Both the position numbers and the translations under genes were made by a program. Source: Streptosporangium sp. NBC_01756 (GTDB lineage Bacteria > Actinomycetota > Actinomycetes > Streptosporangiales > Streptosporangiaceae). Taken from it: a stretch of 64,000 nucleotides of DNA. How positions within the stretch are numbered: position 1 is the stretch's first letter; the number at the start of each line of letters is the position of its first letter. Shown here piece by piece: positions 1-11,933 of this stretch. The notes under the pieces are model-generated. The model did not search any database. It had not been told where the DNA came from and was given only the letters and a program-made list of their open reading frames with translations. The stretch lies in assembly GCF_035917975.1 (NCBI RefSeq), contig NZ_CP109130.1, forward strand, positions 7,998,001 through 8,062,000, read 5' to 3'.

Positions 1-3621
<3,621 letters not shown>

Positions 3622-3625
3622 CCCC

Positions 3626-4612
3626 CTACTGTGACCCCGGGGTCAGCCCGCGGAGCCGCCCGTCGAGTTCGCGCCGGTAGAAGTCGATGAACCCGTCGGG
3701 GTCCGGGCCGGCGTTCTGCGTCACCAGCCGGTCGAAGCCGGCGTCGACGTACTGCTGGGCGACCTCGACGTAGCGGTCCGGGTCCGGGCCGCAGGCGAAC
3801 TGCGCGAGGACGTCCTCTTCGCGGACCATGGTGCTGGCGGCGTCGAAGTTGACCGGGTTGGGCAGTTCGCTCATGACCTTCCACCCGGTCAGGGCCCATC
3901 GCGAGGTCTCCAGGACGGCCTGGGCGGCGGTGTGCTCGTCGGGTGCCCACGCCATGGGCACCTCGGCGTAGCCCGGTCCGGTGCCGCCCGCGTCGCGGTA
4001 GTGGCGGACGATCTCCGGCTTCGGCTCGGTCGCGAACAGCCCGTCTCCGAGTTCGGCGGCGATCCGAGCCGACGGCTGCCCGCTGGCGGCCACCGCGATC
4101 GGCGGCGGCTCCTCGGGCAGGTCGAACACCCGCGCGTCCGCAAGCCGCAGATGCCTGCCCTCGTAGGAGCGGTAACCGCCGCGCCACAGCAGCCGGATGA
4201 TCTCCAGCGCCTCGCGGAGCATCTCGTGCCGCACCTGGACCGTGTCGGGGAAGCCGCGGCCGACGACGTGCTCGTTGAGCCGCTCGCCGGAGCCGACGCC
4301 GAGGGTGAAGCGGCCACCGGAGAGCAGGGCGAGTGTGGCGGCGGCCTGGGCGATGATCGCCGGGTGGTAGCGGATGGTCGGGCAGGTCACACCGGTGGCC
4401 AGCCCGATGCGCTCGGTCTTCACCGCGATGGCGCCGAGCACCGTCCAGGCGAACGGCGAGTGGCCCTGGTTGTCGAGCCACGGATGGAAGTGGTCGCTTA
4501 TCTCCACGAAGTCGAACCCGGCCTGCTCCGCCCGCACCGCCTGCCGGACGAGCTCGGCCGGTCCGAAGGCCTCGGCCGCCAGTTTGTAGCCGACCTGCAT
4601 TTTTTGCCCCAT
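3626..4612 (-). CDS. LLM-class F420-dependent oxidoreductase (F420_G6P-like family)
   Basis: A 328-residue TIM-barrel protein of the luciferase-like monooxygenase superfamily, close in pattern to the F420-dependent glucose-6-phosphate dehydrogenase-related family of actinobacteria. Visible landmarks are the N-terminal MQVGYKLAAEAFGPAELV, EISDHFHPW (flavin/F420-facing loop), TGVTCPTIRYHPA, FTLGVGSGERLNEH and a C-terminal FIDFYRRELDGRL. The substrate cannot be told. An ATG at 4612 and another at 4600 are both possible starts; a GGGG stretch lies before each. The much longer frame extending to 5083 is antisense to the phospholipase gene and is not real. Cytoplasmic; no operon partner, since it converges with metH and the upstream gene is 140 bases away. 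Confidence 0.86.
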   Translation of the reverse strand: MGQKMQVGYKLAAEAFGPAELVRQAVRAEQAGFDFVEISDHFHPWLDNQGHSPFAWTVLGAIAVKTERIGLATGVTCPTIRYHPAIIAQAAATLALLSGGRFTLGVGSGERLNEHVVGRGFPDTVQVRHEMLREALEIIRLLWRGGYRSYEGRHLRLADARVFDLPEEPPPIAVAASGQPSARIAAELGDGLFATEPKPEIVRHYRDAGGTGPGYAEVPMAWAPDEHTAAQAVLETSRWALTGWKVMSELPNPVNFDAASTMVREEDVLAQFACGPDPDRYVEVAQQYVDAGFDRLVTQNAGPDPDGFIDFYRRELDGRLRGLTPGSQ

Positions 4613-4751
4613 CCCCACGGCTGGTCGCGTACGGCGGAGCCGTGGGGGAGGGCCGGCTCCAAGGTGATCCTGTTTTCGCAGGCTATGCGGTAGGTGCCGG
4701 CGAAGATGAGCTCTGCCGGGGCGTGTCGGCGAGGTGGACCGGAAACGTGTC

Positions 4752-5258
4752 TCAGGCGGCAGGGGTGTCGGCGGCGGTCCCGCCGAGGCCACGCACCGCC
4801 AAGTAGTAGGTGTCGGCGGTCCGGCGGCAGATGACGCCCTTGTACGACTCCAGGCCCGAGTATTTGCGGCAGACGTCGTACATGTCGTCCTTGAAGTTCT
4901 GGTCGATGTCCCCGCGGACGTCCTCGTTGAACCGGCCCTGCCGCTTGTAGTTGCGATAGCCGAAGTCATGGCGCTGGCAGGAGGGCAGGAAGTTGAACCC
5001 CTCCGGCTTGTCCGGTGCCCAGGAACAACCGTCGGAGGACCAGTCGAGCTGGTCGGCGTACGGCTGCGCGGCCCGGTTGTCAAGGAAGGTCCCCATCGAG
5101 GCGCTGAACAGGAACTCGTCGGTCTTCTGCGCCAACTCGGCCTGGGTCAGGGACAGGGTGCGCGCCGAGTCCGCCTGGGCGGGGATCGCGCCCAGAAAAC
5201 CTGTGGCCGCCATCGCGGTAGCGGCGATGATTCCCGAGACGCCATTTCGCATTTTCAC
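4752..5258 (-). CDS. Secreted prokaryotic phospholipase A2
   Basis: A 168-residue exported enzyme of the bacterial (Streptomyces violaceoruber-type) phospholipase A2 family, expected to release the sn-2 fatty acid from phospholipids with calcium. A signal peptide covers about residues 1-29 and ends AIPAQA. The mature domain carries CSWAPDKPEGFNF, followed by the catalytic His-Asp pair in SCQRHDFGYRN (about residues 97-98) and further Cys for disulfides. The GTG at 5258 is preferred because AAAGGA lies six bases upstream; an ATG at 5252 is the alternative. Transcribed away from the AfsR-like regulator at 5539, so the 280-base gap is a divergent promoter region; control by that regulator is possible but not shown. 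Confidence 0.87.
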   Translation of the reverse strand: MKMRNGVSGIIAATAMAATGFLGAIPAQADSARTLSLTQAELAQKTDEFLFSASMGTFLDNRAAQPYADQLDWSSDGCSWAPDKPEGFNFLPSCQRHDFGYRNYKRQGRFNEDVRGDIDQNFKDDMYDVCRKYSGLESYKGVICRRTADTYYLAVRGLGGTAADTPAA

Positions 5259-5538
5259 AGAACGTCCTTTCCAAGGCACCTGATAATCGACATGCGTCAT
5301 CTCTTGCACCGGTATTGAAAATGGAAGGGATCGGACGGCGCCTGCGGCCCGTTCATTGGCCGGCTCCGCGGACGCACACCCCTGGATCGAAACGGTCACC
5401 CTTAGTGGGTGTCGCGCCACACCGCGCTGTGGTGGCTCGTGTCCCCAATCATTCATGAAGGGCCTGGAGGAATTCTCAAAGAAACTTGAACCGCCCTGTC
5501 GTCTCTGATTTAGTGACAGGTGACTGTCAGGAGCTGCG

Positions 5539-7434
5539 GTGTTTCAGCTATTCGGGCCGGTCAAGTTCATCGTGCAGGGCGACAGGGTCGATCTGGGGCC
5601 GGCCAAACAGCGGACGGTGCTCGCGGCGCTGCTGACCGACGCCGGTCGGCTGGTGACCTGGTCGGCCCTGGTCGACCGGGTGTGGGACCAGGCGCCGACG
5701 ACCGACGCCCGCAACGTGCTGTACACCTACGTCAACCGGATCCGGCGGCTGCTGGAACGGGCACACGCGGCCGGTGGCCCGGAGACGGCGCTGGTCCGCC
5801 GGGCGGGCGGCTACGTGCTGGAGGTCGATCCCGAACGGGTGGATCTGCACAGGTTCCGCCGGCTGGTGGCCACCGCCTACGACCGGCGGTGCTCCGACGC
5901 CGACCGGTCGGGGCTGCTGCGGGAAGCACTGGGTCTGTGGGACGGGACGGCGCTGGCCGATCTGCCCGGGGCGTGGGCGGCGCGGACCCGCGAGACGTGG
6001 AGCGGGCAGCGACTGGACGCGGTCACCCACTGGGCCCGGGCCGAGCTGCGGCTCGGCCGGCACGACGAGGTGATCGGCCCGTTGCGGGAGCTGGTGGCCG
6101 AGCATCCGTTCGCCGAACCGCTGGTGGCGGTCCTGATGCGGGCGCTCGTGGCCGCCGGATGGGACTCCGAGGCGCTGGACTGCTACGCCACCGTCAGGGC
6201 CCGGCTGGTCGGCAGGTTCGGGGCCGAGCCCGGGCCGGAGCTCCGCGAGGTGCACGAGACGGTCCTGCGCCGTGACCGTGATCGGGCCGCCCGGGTACGG
6301 ACTTCCCCTCCGCCGGCCGGAGCGGCCCGGCCGGTGCCCGCGCAGCTACCCGGCGACGTGCCGACCTTCGTCGGCAGGGGACGCGAGCTGTCCCGGCTGT
6401 CGGATCACCTCACCGGTGCCGACCGGACGACGACGGTGACCTACACGGTGTCCGGCACTGCAGGAGTGGGCAAGAGCGCCCTCGCCGTACGGTGGGCCCA
6501 CCGGGTCCGGGAGGCGTTCCCCGACGGGCAGCTCTACGTCAACCTGCGTGGCCATGACGTCGAGCCGCCGGTGCCGGCCGACGCCGCCCTGGCCGGTTTC
6601 CTGTCCGCGCTGGGGGTGGCGGGGCAGGACGTCCCCGAGGAGGTGAACGAGCGGGCCGCCCGCTACCGCACGGAGATCAGCGGCCGGCGCATGCTGATCC
6701 TCCTGGACGACGCCCTGTCGGTCGAGCAGGTCCGCCCTCTGCTGCCGGGCACACCGTCGTGCGTGGTGGTGGTGACCAGCCGGGACTCCCTGGCGGGGCT
6801 GGTGGCCCTGCACGGTGCCCACCGCCTGGAGTTGGACCCGCTTCCCACCGCCGACGCGACCGCTCTGCTGTCGGCTCTCATCGGCGGGGCCGCCGACGCC
6901 GACCCCGAGGCCGTCTCCGTCCTCGCCGGGCAGTGCGCGCGGCTACCGCTGGCCCTTCGGGTCGTGGCCGAGCTGTCCACCGCCCGTCAGACGGTCTCCC
7001 TGGCCGAGCTGGCGGGGAGGCTGAGCGACCGGCGACGGCGGCTGGACCTGCTGGACGCCGGCGGGGATCCGCGGGCGGCGGTGCGGACGGTGTTCTCCTG
7101 GTCCTACGCCCGCCTCCCCGCCGACGCCGCCCGGATGTTCCGGCTCCTGGGCCTGCATCCAAGCCCCGATTTCGACCCGCCGGCCGCCGCCGCCCTCGCC
7201 GGAGAGCCGCTGGAGCGGGCCCATCGGCTGCTCGACCTGCTCGCCCGCGCGCACCTGATCCAGCCCGCCTCCACCGGCCGGTACGGCATGCACGACCTGC
7301 TGCGCGCCTACGCCACCGGTCTCGCCCATGCCGAGGACGGCCGGCAGGAGTGCCATGAGGGGCTGACCCGCCTGCTCGACCACGATCTGGCGATCTCTCC
7401 GTCCACGCTGGACACCCTCCTCCCGGCCCCGTAG
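5539..7434 (+). CDS. AfsR/SARP-type regulator with BTAD and NB-ARC, no TPR tail
   Basis: A 631-residue regulator. Residues about 1-95 form an OmpR-like winged helix (MFQLFGPVKF, then KQRTVLAALL); 100-250 a bacterial transcriptional activation domain; about 275-550 an NB-ARC ATPase module with an intact P-loop SGTAGVGKSALA (near 305-315), a Walker B-like LILLDDA and a sensor VVVTSRDS; the end is a winged-helix-like ARC2 segment (HDLLRAYATGLA). Full AfsR-type proteins continue for about 300 more residues of TPRs; this one stops with an ordinary TAG after LLPAP. AGGAG precedes the GTG start. Because it faces the phospholipase gene, that gene is a plausible target. The family usually activates secondary metabolism or secreted enzymes. 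Confidence 0.88.
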   Translation: MFQLFGPVKFIVQGDRVDLGPAKQRTVLAALLTDAGRLVTWSALVDRVWDQAPTTDARNVLYTYVNRIRRLLERAHAAGGPETALVRRAGGYVLEVDPERVDLHRFRRLVATAYDRRCSDADRSGLLREALGLWDGTALADLPGAWAARTRETWSGQRLDAVTHWARAELRLGRHDEVIGPLRELVAEHPFAEPLVAVLMRALVAAGWDSEALDCYATVRARLVGRFGAEPGPELREVHETVLRRDRDRAARVRTSPPPAGAARPVPAQLPGDVPTFVGRGRELSRLSDHLTGADRTTTVTYTVSGTAGVGKSALAVRWAHRVREAFPDGQLYVNLRGHDVEPPVPADAALAGFLSALGVAGQDVPEEVNERAARYRTEISGRRMLILLDDALSVEQVRPLLPGTPSCVVVVTSRDSLAGLVALHGAHRLELDPLPTADATALLSALIGGAADADPEAVSVLAGQCARLPLALRVVAELSTARQTVSLAELAGRLSDRRRRLDLLDAGGDPRAAVRTVFSWSYARLPADAARMFRLLGLHPSPDFDPPAAAALAGEPLERAHRLLDLLARAHLIQPASTGRYGMHDLLRAYATGLAHAEDGRQECHEGLTRLLDHDLAISPSTLDTLLPAP

Positions 7435-7674
7435 CCCCCATGGTCCGGCATCACTTCACCGGCCACCCCTACGCCGCTCATCCTGGAGCCGGCCAGGCCA
7501 TAGGAGTCGGGTGTCTCGAATAAGGGCTGTCAAGGGTGGAAGCCGATCCCGTTCTCTTTCACAATCGAGGAATAGCAGGAATGGGAAATTTGCGGCCTTG
7601 CGAGAGGTGAAGCCTTTGGAGATCGACCGTCTCTGATCCCGTCTTGATTCCTCCCCGTGTGACGGAGTTCTTCC

Positions 7675-7710
7675 GGAGCCGTCGCGTGACTTTTGTCACG
7701 CGACGGCTCC
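7675..7710. terminator. Perfect 16-bp stem with TTTT loop
   Basis: GGAGCCGTCGCGTGAC, the loop TTTT, then the exact reverse complement. A T-containing stretch (GATTGTTTTC) follows on the plus strand. It lies 240 bases after the AfsR-like gene. Terminator is the likeliest role; a protein-binding palindrome is possible. Confidence 0.55.
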
Positions 7711-7750
7711 GATTGTTTTCACCAGGTGGCCGGAAAAGAAATCATCCGTC

Positions 7751-7925
7751 CCGCGGAACGGGATTCACCAGTTCCCGTCCTCCGGCCGTTTCCCCTGCGG
7801 AACAGAATTCACCGGCTCCCGTCCTCCGGCCATTTTCCCTGCGGAACAGGACTCACCGGCTCCTGTCCTGCCGGGGCCGTGCCCGGCGGAACGGAATTCC
7901 CCCGTTCTCGTCCTCTGGGCGGCTG
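7751..7925. repeat. Degenerate 44-45-base tandem repeat, about four units
   Basis: The anchor GCGGAAC recurs at about 7753, 7797, 7841 and 7886, spaced 44, 44 and 45 bases. Each unit reads roughly GCGGAAC, (G/A)(A/G)ATTCACC, GGCTCCCGTCCTCCGGCC, TTTCCCCT. The first three units agree well; the last is more diverged. The spacing breaks the reading frame, so this is a noncoding repeat. Confidence 0.7.
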
Positions 7926-8084
7926 CCCTGGGGGACGGGAGCCGGTGCGGTCCGAGGACGATCCCGCGGACGGCCTCAGGGCCTACGAGCGGGCGGCGGT
8001 CCGCAAAGCGCGACAGATGAGGTTTTCACCAACTCCGGCACCACCGTCCTGAGTGACACCGGCGATGCCGGGCACATCCCCGGT

Positions 8085-8750
8085 ATGCCCGACACCGCCA
8101 TCCTCGACATCGACGGCACCCTGGTCGACACCAATTACCAGCACGCGCTCGCGTGGTTCCGGGCTTTCGGCCGCTATGACGTGTGGCTGCCGTTGTGGCG
8201 CATCCACCGGCACATCGGCATGGGAGGCGACCAACTGGTGGCGGCTCTCGCCGGTGACGAGGTCGAACAGCGGTACGGCGACGCGCTGCGCGACGCGTGG
8301 GTGGAGGAGTTCGATCCGTATCTCGATGAGATAAGGCCCTTCGACGGCGCCACCGAGCTCCTGGACGAGCTCGGCGGGCGTGGTTTCACCGTGGTCCTGG
8401 CCTCATCCGGCAAGCCCCAGCACGTCGAGCGCTTCATCGACCTCGTCGACGGCCGGTCGCGTTGCCGGGCGTGGACCACCTCCGAGGACGTCGAGGCGAC
8501 CAAGCCCGCCCCCGACCTGCTGCGGGTGGCGCTGGACAAGGTAGGGGGCGGGTCCGGTGCCGCGGTGGGCGACTCCACCTGGGACTTCCTCGCCGCGGGC
8601 CGGGCCGGGATGCCCGGTGTCGCGGTCCGCACCGGCGGCTTCTCGCCCGGTGAGCTGCGCAAGGCCGGTGCCGCCCATGTCTTCGACTCCCTCACCGAGC
8701 TGATCGCCAACCTCGACCACACGCCGCTGCGCGCACCCCTGGCGGGGTAG
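8085..8750 (+). CDS. HAD-superfamily phosphatase
   Basis: A 221-residue cytoplasmic hydrolase of the haloacid dehalogenase superfamily, phosphoglycolate-phosphatase-like subclass. Motif I is DIDGTLVDTN (nucleophile Asp at residue 7, acid Asp at 9), followed by a helical cap domain (about 15-85), motif II VLASSGKPQ, the Lys of motif III in ATKPAPD, and motif IV GDSTWDF. The substrate cannot be assigned. The ATG at 8085 fits the motif I spacing of the family; upstream in-frame codons are repeat sequence. It stands alone between the repeat-rich gap and the end of the sugar-transport operon on the other strand. Confidence 0.85.
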   Translation: MPDTAILDIDGTLVDTNYQHALAWFRAFGRYDVWLPLWRIHRHIGMGGDQLVAALAGDEVEQRYGDALRDAWVEEFDPYLDEIRPFDGATELLDELGGRGFTVVLASSGKPQHVERFIDLVDGRSRCRAWTTSEDVEATKPAPDLLRVALDKVGGGSGAAVGDSTWDFLAAGRAGMPGVAVRTGGFSPGELRKAGAAHVFDSLTELIANLDHTPLRAPLAG

Positions 8751-8947
8751 CGGTGCGGCGCACTCATTGCATGTTTTGAGCTGCGCGTTATCGCACTTGA
8801 GACGAGCGCGGTCATCAGGATCGGGTGGGTCCGGTCAACGGCTCTGTCGCAGATCCGGCTCTGGCTCGCCCGGTGTCGAAGCGCAGCGGAGAGGCTGGCC
8901 GGCAGGTCCCGTCCAGGAACAGGGCGATGACATCGGGGCGAGCGGCG

Positions 8948-10114
8948 CTACTGTGCGGCGTGACCGTGATCGGCCACCGCCAGTAGCCGCCGGCCGGCCT
9001 GCTCGGGCCGAACGCCGGGACCGTCGGCCGGCAGGGTGCCCGGCCGGCGGGTGAGCCCTCCGATGACGTCCTCGTCGACCGTGAGGCCCAGGCCGGGCGA
9101 GTCTCCGAGGAGGAACGCGCCGTCCTCGACGCACAGGTCGACGGACACTCCGAGCGGCGGCCGCAGATCCTGCAGCTCGCTGGCCATGTGGTTGGGTACC
9201 GAGGTCGCGGCGTGCAGCAGGCCGACCGGGATGTTGCCGATCGGGCTGACCGGCAGATCGTGGGCGTGAGCCAGGGCGGACACCCGCAGAAAGTGGGTGA
9301 CTCCCCAGACCGCGGCCGTCTGGACGATGTCGACGGCCCCCGCGGCCAGCAGCGGACGATACTGCTCAAGCCCGGTGAGGTTCTCCCCGGTGGCGACCGA
9401 CGCGCGGATCCCACGGCCGACGACGGCCAGGCCTTCGGCGTCCCACCGCCGGACGGGCTCCTCGATCCAGGTGAGATCCAGGGTGCGCTCGAGCTCGCGG
9501 ACGTGCCGGATCGCCTGTTTGCGCGACCAGGACTCGTTCACGTCGAGCATCAGGCCCGGCCGCTTTCCGTGCCCGGCCTCGGTCAGGACCTCCTGGACCA
9601 GAGTCAGACGGTGCCGGTCCCGCTCGATGTCGAGACCACCCTTGATCTTGGCCGCCCGCAGACCGTGCTGGGCGTAGACCGTGTACACCGAGACGAATTC
9701 GTCGTCGGTCAGGCCGATGTCCAGGCCCGAGGCGTAGGCGGGAACCCGCCTGTCACGCCCGCCCAGCAGACGCCAGAGCGGCTCACCGGCCGCCTTCGCC
9801 TTGATATCCCATAGGGCGGTGTCGAGCGCACCGATGGTCCCGAACACCGCGCCCGCGTGGCCCGCCTTGAAGGTCTGCCGCAGCATGCGGTCGTACAGCG
9901 CCGTCACGCCGCGCGGATCCTCACCCTCGATGGCGGCGAAGACGCTGTCGAGCTCCACGTGCGGCCCGATGCCGACACCGGTGATCCCCTCGTCGGTGTC
10001 CACCATGATGACCGACACCGGAACGACCCCGTCGGCGTAGACGCCGTTGGCGTCACCGACCGCACGGTCCCATTCCTGGACCGTGGTCAAAGTGTGATAC
10101 CCCGAGATCCGCAT
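8948..10114 (-). CDS. Enolase-superfamily (mandelate racemase/muconate lactonizing) enzyme
   Basis: A 388-residue enzyme, last gene of the sugar-import operon. The capping domain is followed by the barrel with KIKGG (Lys 156 and 158), metal ligands in DVNES (Asp 191), WIEEP (Glu 218/219) and ATGEN (Glu 244). The His of the Asp-His dyad expected in true mandelate racemase-type members is not obvious at its usual place (PVSPIGN), so the subgroup is uncertain. From the context it probably dehydrates or isomerises a sugar acid taken up by the adjoining transporter. The ATG at 10114 lies one base after the permease stop and has AAAGG before it, so it is translated with the permease. Confidence 0.85.
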   Translation of the reverse strand: MRISGYHTLTTVQEWDRAVGDANGVYADGVVPVSVIMVDTDEGITGVGIGPHVELDSVFAAIEGEDPRGVTALYDRMLRQTFKAGHAGAVFGTIGALDTALWDIKAKAAGEPLWRLLGGRDRRVPAYASGLDIGLTDDEFVSVYTVYAQHGLRAAKIKGGLDIERDRHRLTLVQEVLTEAGHGKRPGLMLDVNESWSRKQAIRHVRELERTLDLTWIEEPVRRWDAEGLAVVGRGIRASVATGENLTGLEQYRPLLAAGAVDIVQTAAVWGVTHFLRVSALAHAHDLPVSPIGNIPVGLLHAATSVPNHMASELQDLRPPLGVSVDLCVEDGAFLLGDSPGLGLTVDEDVIGGLTRRPGTLPADGPGVRPEQAGRRLLAVADHGHAAQ

Positions 10115-10115
10115 G

Positions 10116-10943
10116 TCAGCCTTTCGTGGAACCGGCGGTGACACCGTCGGCAATCTGGCGCTGGAGAAAGAGATAGATCATCAACACGGGCACAGCGGCG
10201 ATCAGAACTCCGGAGGCGAAGGTGGGGATGTTGTCGGAGTACTGTCCACGCAGCGAGGTGACCCCGACCATGAGGGTGCGGTGGTCGGCCGACGGCATCA
10301 TCAGCAGGGAGATGAGCACGTCGTTCCAGCAGAACAGGGCGTTGAGAATGCCGACCGACAGGAGGGCCGGAGTGCCCATCGGCAGCATGACCCGCCGGTA
10401 GACGCCGTACGTCGTGTTCCCGTCGATTCTCGCCGCGTCGACGATCTCCGTCGGAATGGTCTTGTAGTAACCCGTCATCAGGAAGATCGTGAACGGGAGG
10501 AACTGCGCGACGTAGGCCAGGATCAGTCCCGGGTAGGTGTCGATGAGACCACTGTCCGCCATGACCCGTGCGAGCGGCACCATGATCACCTGAAACGGGA
10601 TGAACAGTGCCGCGAGACAACCCAGGAACAACGCCTTGGAACCGCGAAACCGCAGCTGGCTCAGGGCGAAGCCCGCCATCGATCCGAGGAGCAGCAGGAC
10701 GACCACCGAGATCGTCACCACGATGAGCGAGTTGGCGAAGTATCGAGCCATGCCGACGCTGGTCCACGCTGTGACGATGTTGTCCCAGTACGGGGAGGTC
10801 GTCGGGGAGAACCGGTCGAGGACGTAGTCACGCCGAGTCTTCATGGCGACGTTGGTGGTGAACACGAGAGGGTAGATCGTCGCCAGCGCGAGGAGCGCCA
10901 TCGGAACGGCGACCACCCACTTGCTCAGGCGGCTGCCGGACAT
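10116..10943 (-). CDS. ABC sugar importer permease, MalG type
   Basis: A 275-residue inner-membrane permease with about six membrane spans (first VVAVPMALLALATIYPLVF). The cytoplasmic coupling loop is well kept: EIVDAARIDGN followed by VYRRVMLPMGTPAL, the classic EAA signature that docks on the ATPase. The start ATG at 10943 overlaps the stop of the upstream permease, implying coupled translation. With the MalF-like partner and the lipoprotein it forms a carbohydrate uptake transporter. No ATPase gene is in the operon; in actinobacteria such importers usually share a general ATPase such as MsiK, so that is inferred here. Confidence 0.92.
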   Translation of the reverse strand: MSGSRLSKWVVAVPMALLALATIYPLVFTTNVAMKTRRDYVLDRFSPTTSPYWDNIVTAWTSVGMARYFANSLIVVTISVVVLLLLGSMAGFALSQLRFRGSKALFLGCLAALFIPFQVIMVPLARVMADSGLIDTYPGLILAYVAQFLPFTIFLMTGYYKTIPTEIVDAARIDGNTTYGVYRRVMLPMGTPALLSVGILNALFCWNDVLISLLMMPSADHRTLMVGVTSLRGQYSDNIPTFASGVLIAAVPVLMIYLFLQRQIADGVTAGSTKG

Positions 10944-11929
10944 CAGTCCTCCCTTCCGGCTCGGCGGAGCACGCTGATCTGTATGAGTCCCACCACGAGC
11001 ATGATGAGGAAGAGGACTGTCGACGCGGCCGAGGCGAACGCAGGGCGGTTCATCTGTCCCTGCTGGATCCAGACGTAGTACTCCGGCAGGTAGGTGGATC
11101 CCTCCGGGCCACCGCTGGTCATGACGTACAGCAGACCGAACATGGACGTCAGCATCCCGATCATCGTGGTCACGAAGACGAACTGAATGGTGCGGGTCAG
11201 GCTCGGGATGATCACGTGCCAGATGATCCGGGGGAGCGACGCGCCGTCCACCCGGGCCGCGTCCAGGAGCGCGGAGTCCAAAGTGGCGAATCCGGCGAGG
11301 AACACCACCAGGGCCATCCCGAACGTCGCCCAGATGTGCACGCCGACAACCGCGAACATGGCGACATCCGGGTCGCCGAGCCAGTCGACCGGGCCGAGGC
11401 CGATCAGCGCGAAAACGGCGTTCAGCGGGCCGTCGAAGGCGAGCATGAGGTTGAAGATCGCACCGACGATCACCGGTGAGAGCACGGCCGGGAAGAAGTA
11501 GACGCTGCGGAAGACCCGGTGTCCGGGCACGCGCAGGTAGATGAACGTCGCGAGCAGGCCCGGGATGGCCACCGCCACGGGAAGCAGCAGCACCAGCAGC
11601 CCGACGTTGCGCAGCGCGCCGCGGAACAACGGGTCCTGGAACAGCTCCAGGTAGTTGTCGAGGCCGACCGCCGTCCCGTTGTGCTCGCCGTCGCCGGTGA
11701 AGGAGAAGTTGACGCCCAGGAGCAGCGGCCACAGCCGCAACGCCACGATGATCAGTAGGGCTGGGGCCACCAGGACGTAAGGCGCGAGGCGCTCGGAACG
11801 CGACGCGCGAGAGGCCGGCCGGAAAGCGGTCCCGGTGTCACCGCGGCGTTCCCGCGGCCTCGTTTCTCCTCCGTCGGCCCGCCTGGGGCCGACCGGGCGG
11901 ACCAGCGGTGACGAATCTCGGATCGGCAC
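10943..11929 (-). CDS. ABC sugar importer permease, MalF type
   Basis: A 328-residue membrane protein. After a polar N-terminal tail of about 50 residues come six or more spans, beginning APYVLVAPALLIIVALRLWPLL. The coupling loop ALLDAARVDGAS followed by IIWHVIIPSL is intact. The GTG start at 11929 lies four bases after the stop of the binding-protein gene, and the 3' end overlaps the MalG-like gene. It pairs with that protein to form the translocation channel. The long N-terminal tail might mean that a later start is used. Confidence 0.92.
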   Translation of the reverse strand: MPIRDSSPLVRPVGPRRADGGETRPRERRGDTGTAFRPASRASRSERLAPYVLVAPALLIIVALRLWPLLLGVNFSFTGDGEHNGTAVGLDNYLELFQDPLFRGALRNVGLLVLLLPVAVAIPGLLATFIYLRVPGHRVFRSVYFFPAVLSPVIVGAIFNLMLAFDGPLNAVFALIGLGPVDWLGDPDVAMFAVVGVHIWATFGMALVVFLAGFATLDSALLDAARVDGASLPRIIWHVIIPSLTRTIQFVFVTTMIGMLTSMFGLLYVMTSGGPEGSTYLPEYYVWIQQGQMNRPAFASAASTVLFLIMLVVGLIQISVLRRAGRED

Positions 11930-11933
11930 GCGA

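Larger units (their letters stand above)
7435..8084. other. 650-base gap holding a hairpin and a tandem repeat
   Basis: No credible gene lies here. The open frame from 7644 that reads into the HAD gene crosses a 44-base tandem repeat whose period is not a multiple of three, so its N-terminal part is very unlikely to be coding. The gap contains a perfect 16-base-pair hairpin (7675-7710) and about four degenerate 44-45-base repeat units (7751-7925), listed separately. The HAD promoter must lie near its 3' end. Confidence 0.6.

Noticed and set aside
7644..8084. N-terminal extension of the HAD protein across the repeats
   Set aside because: The 44-base period shifts frame in each unit and the HAD motif I would be displaced 147 residues from the N-terminus, unlike the family.
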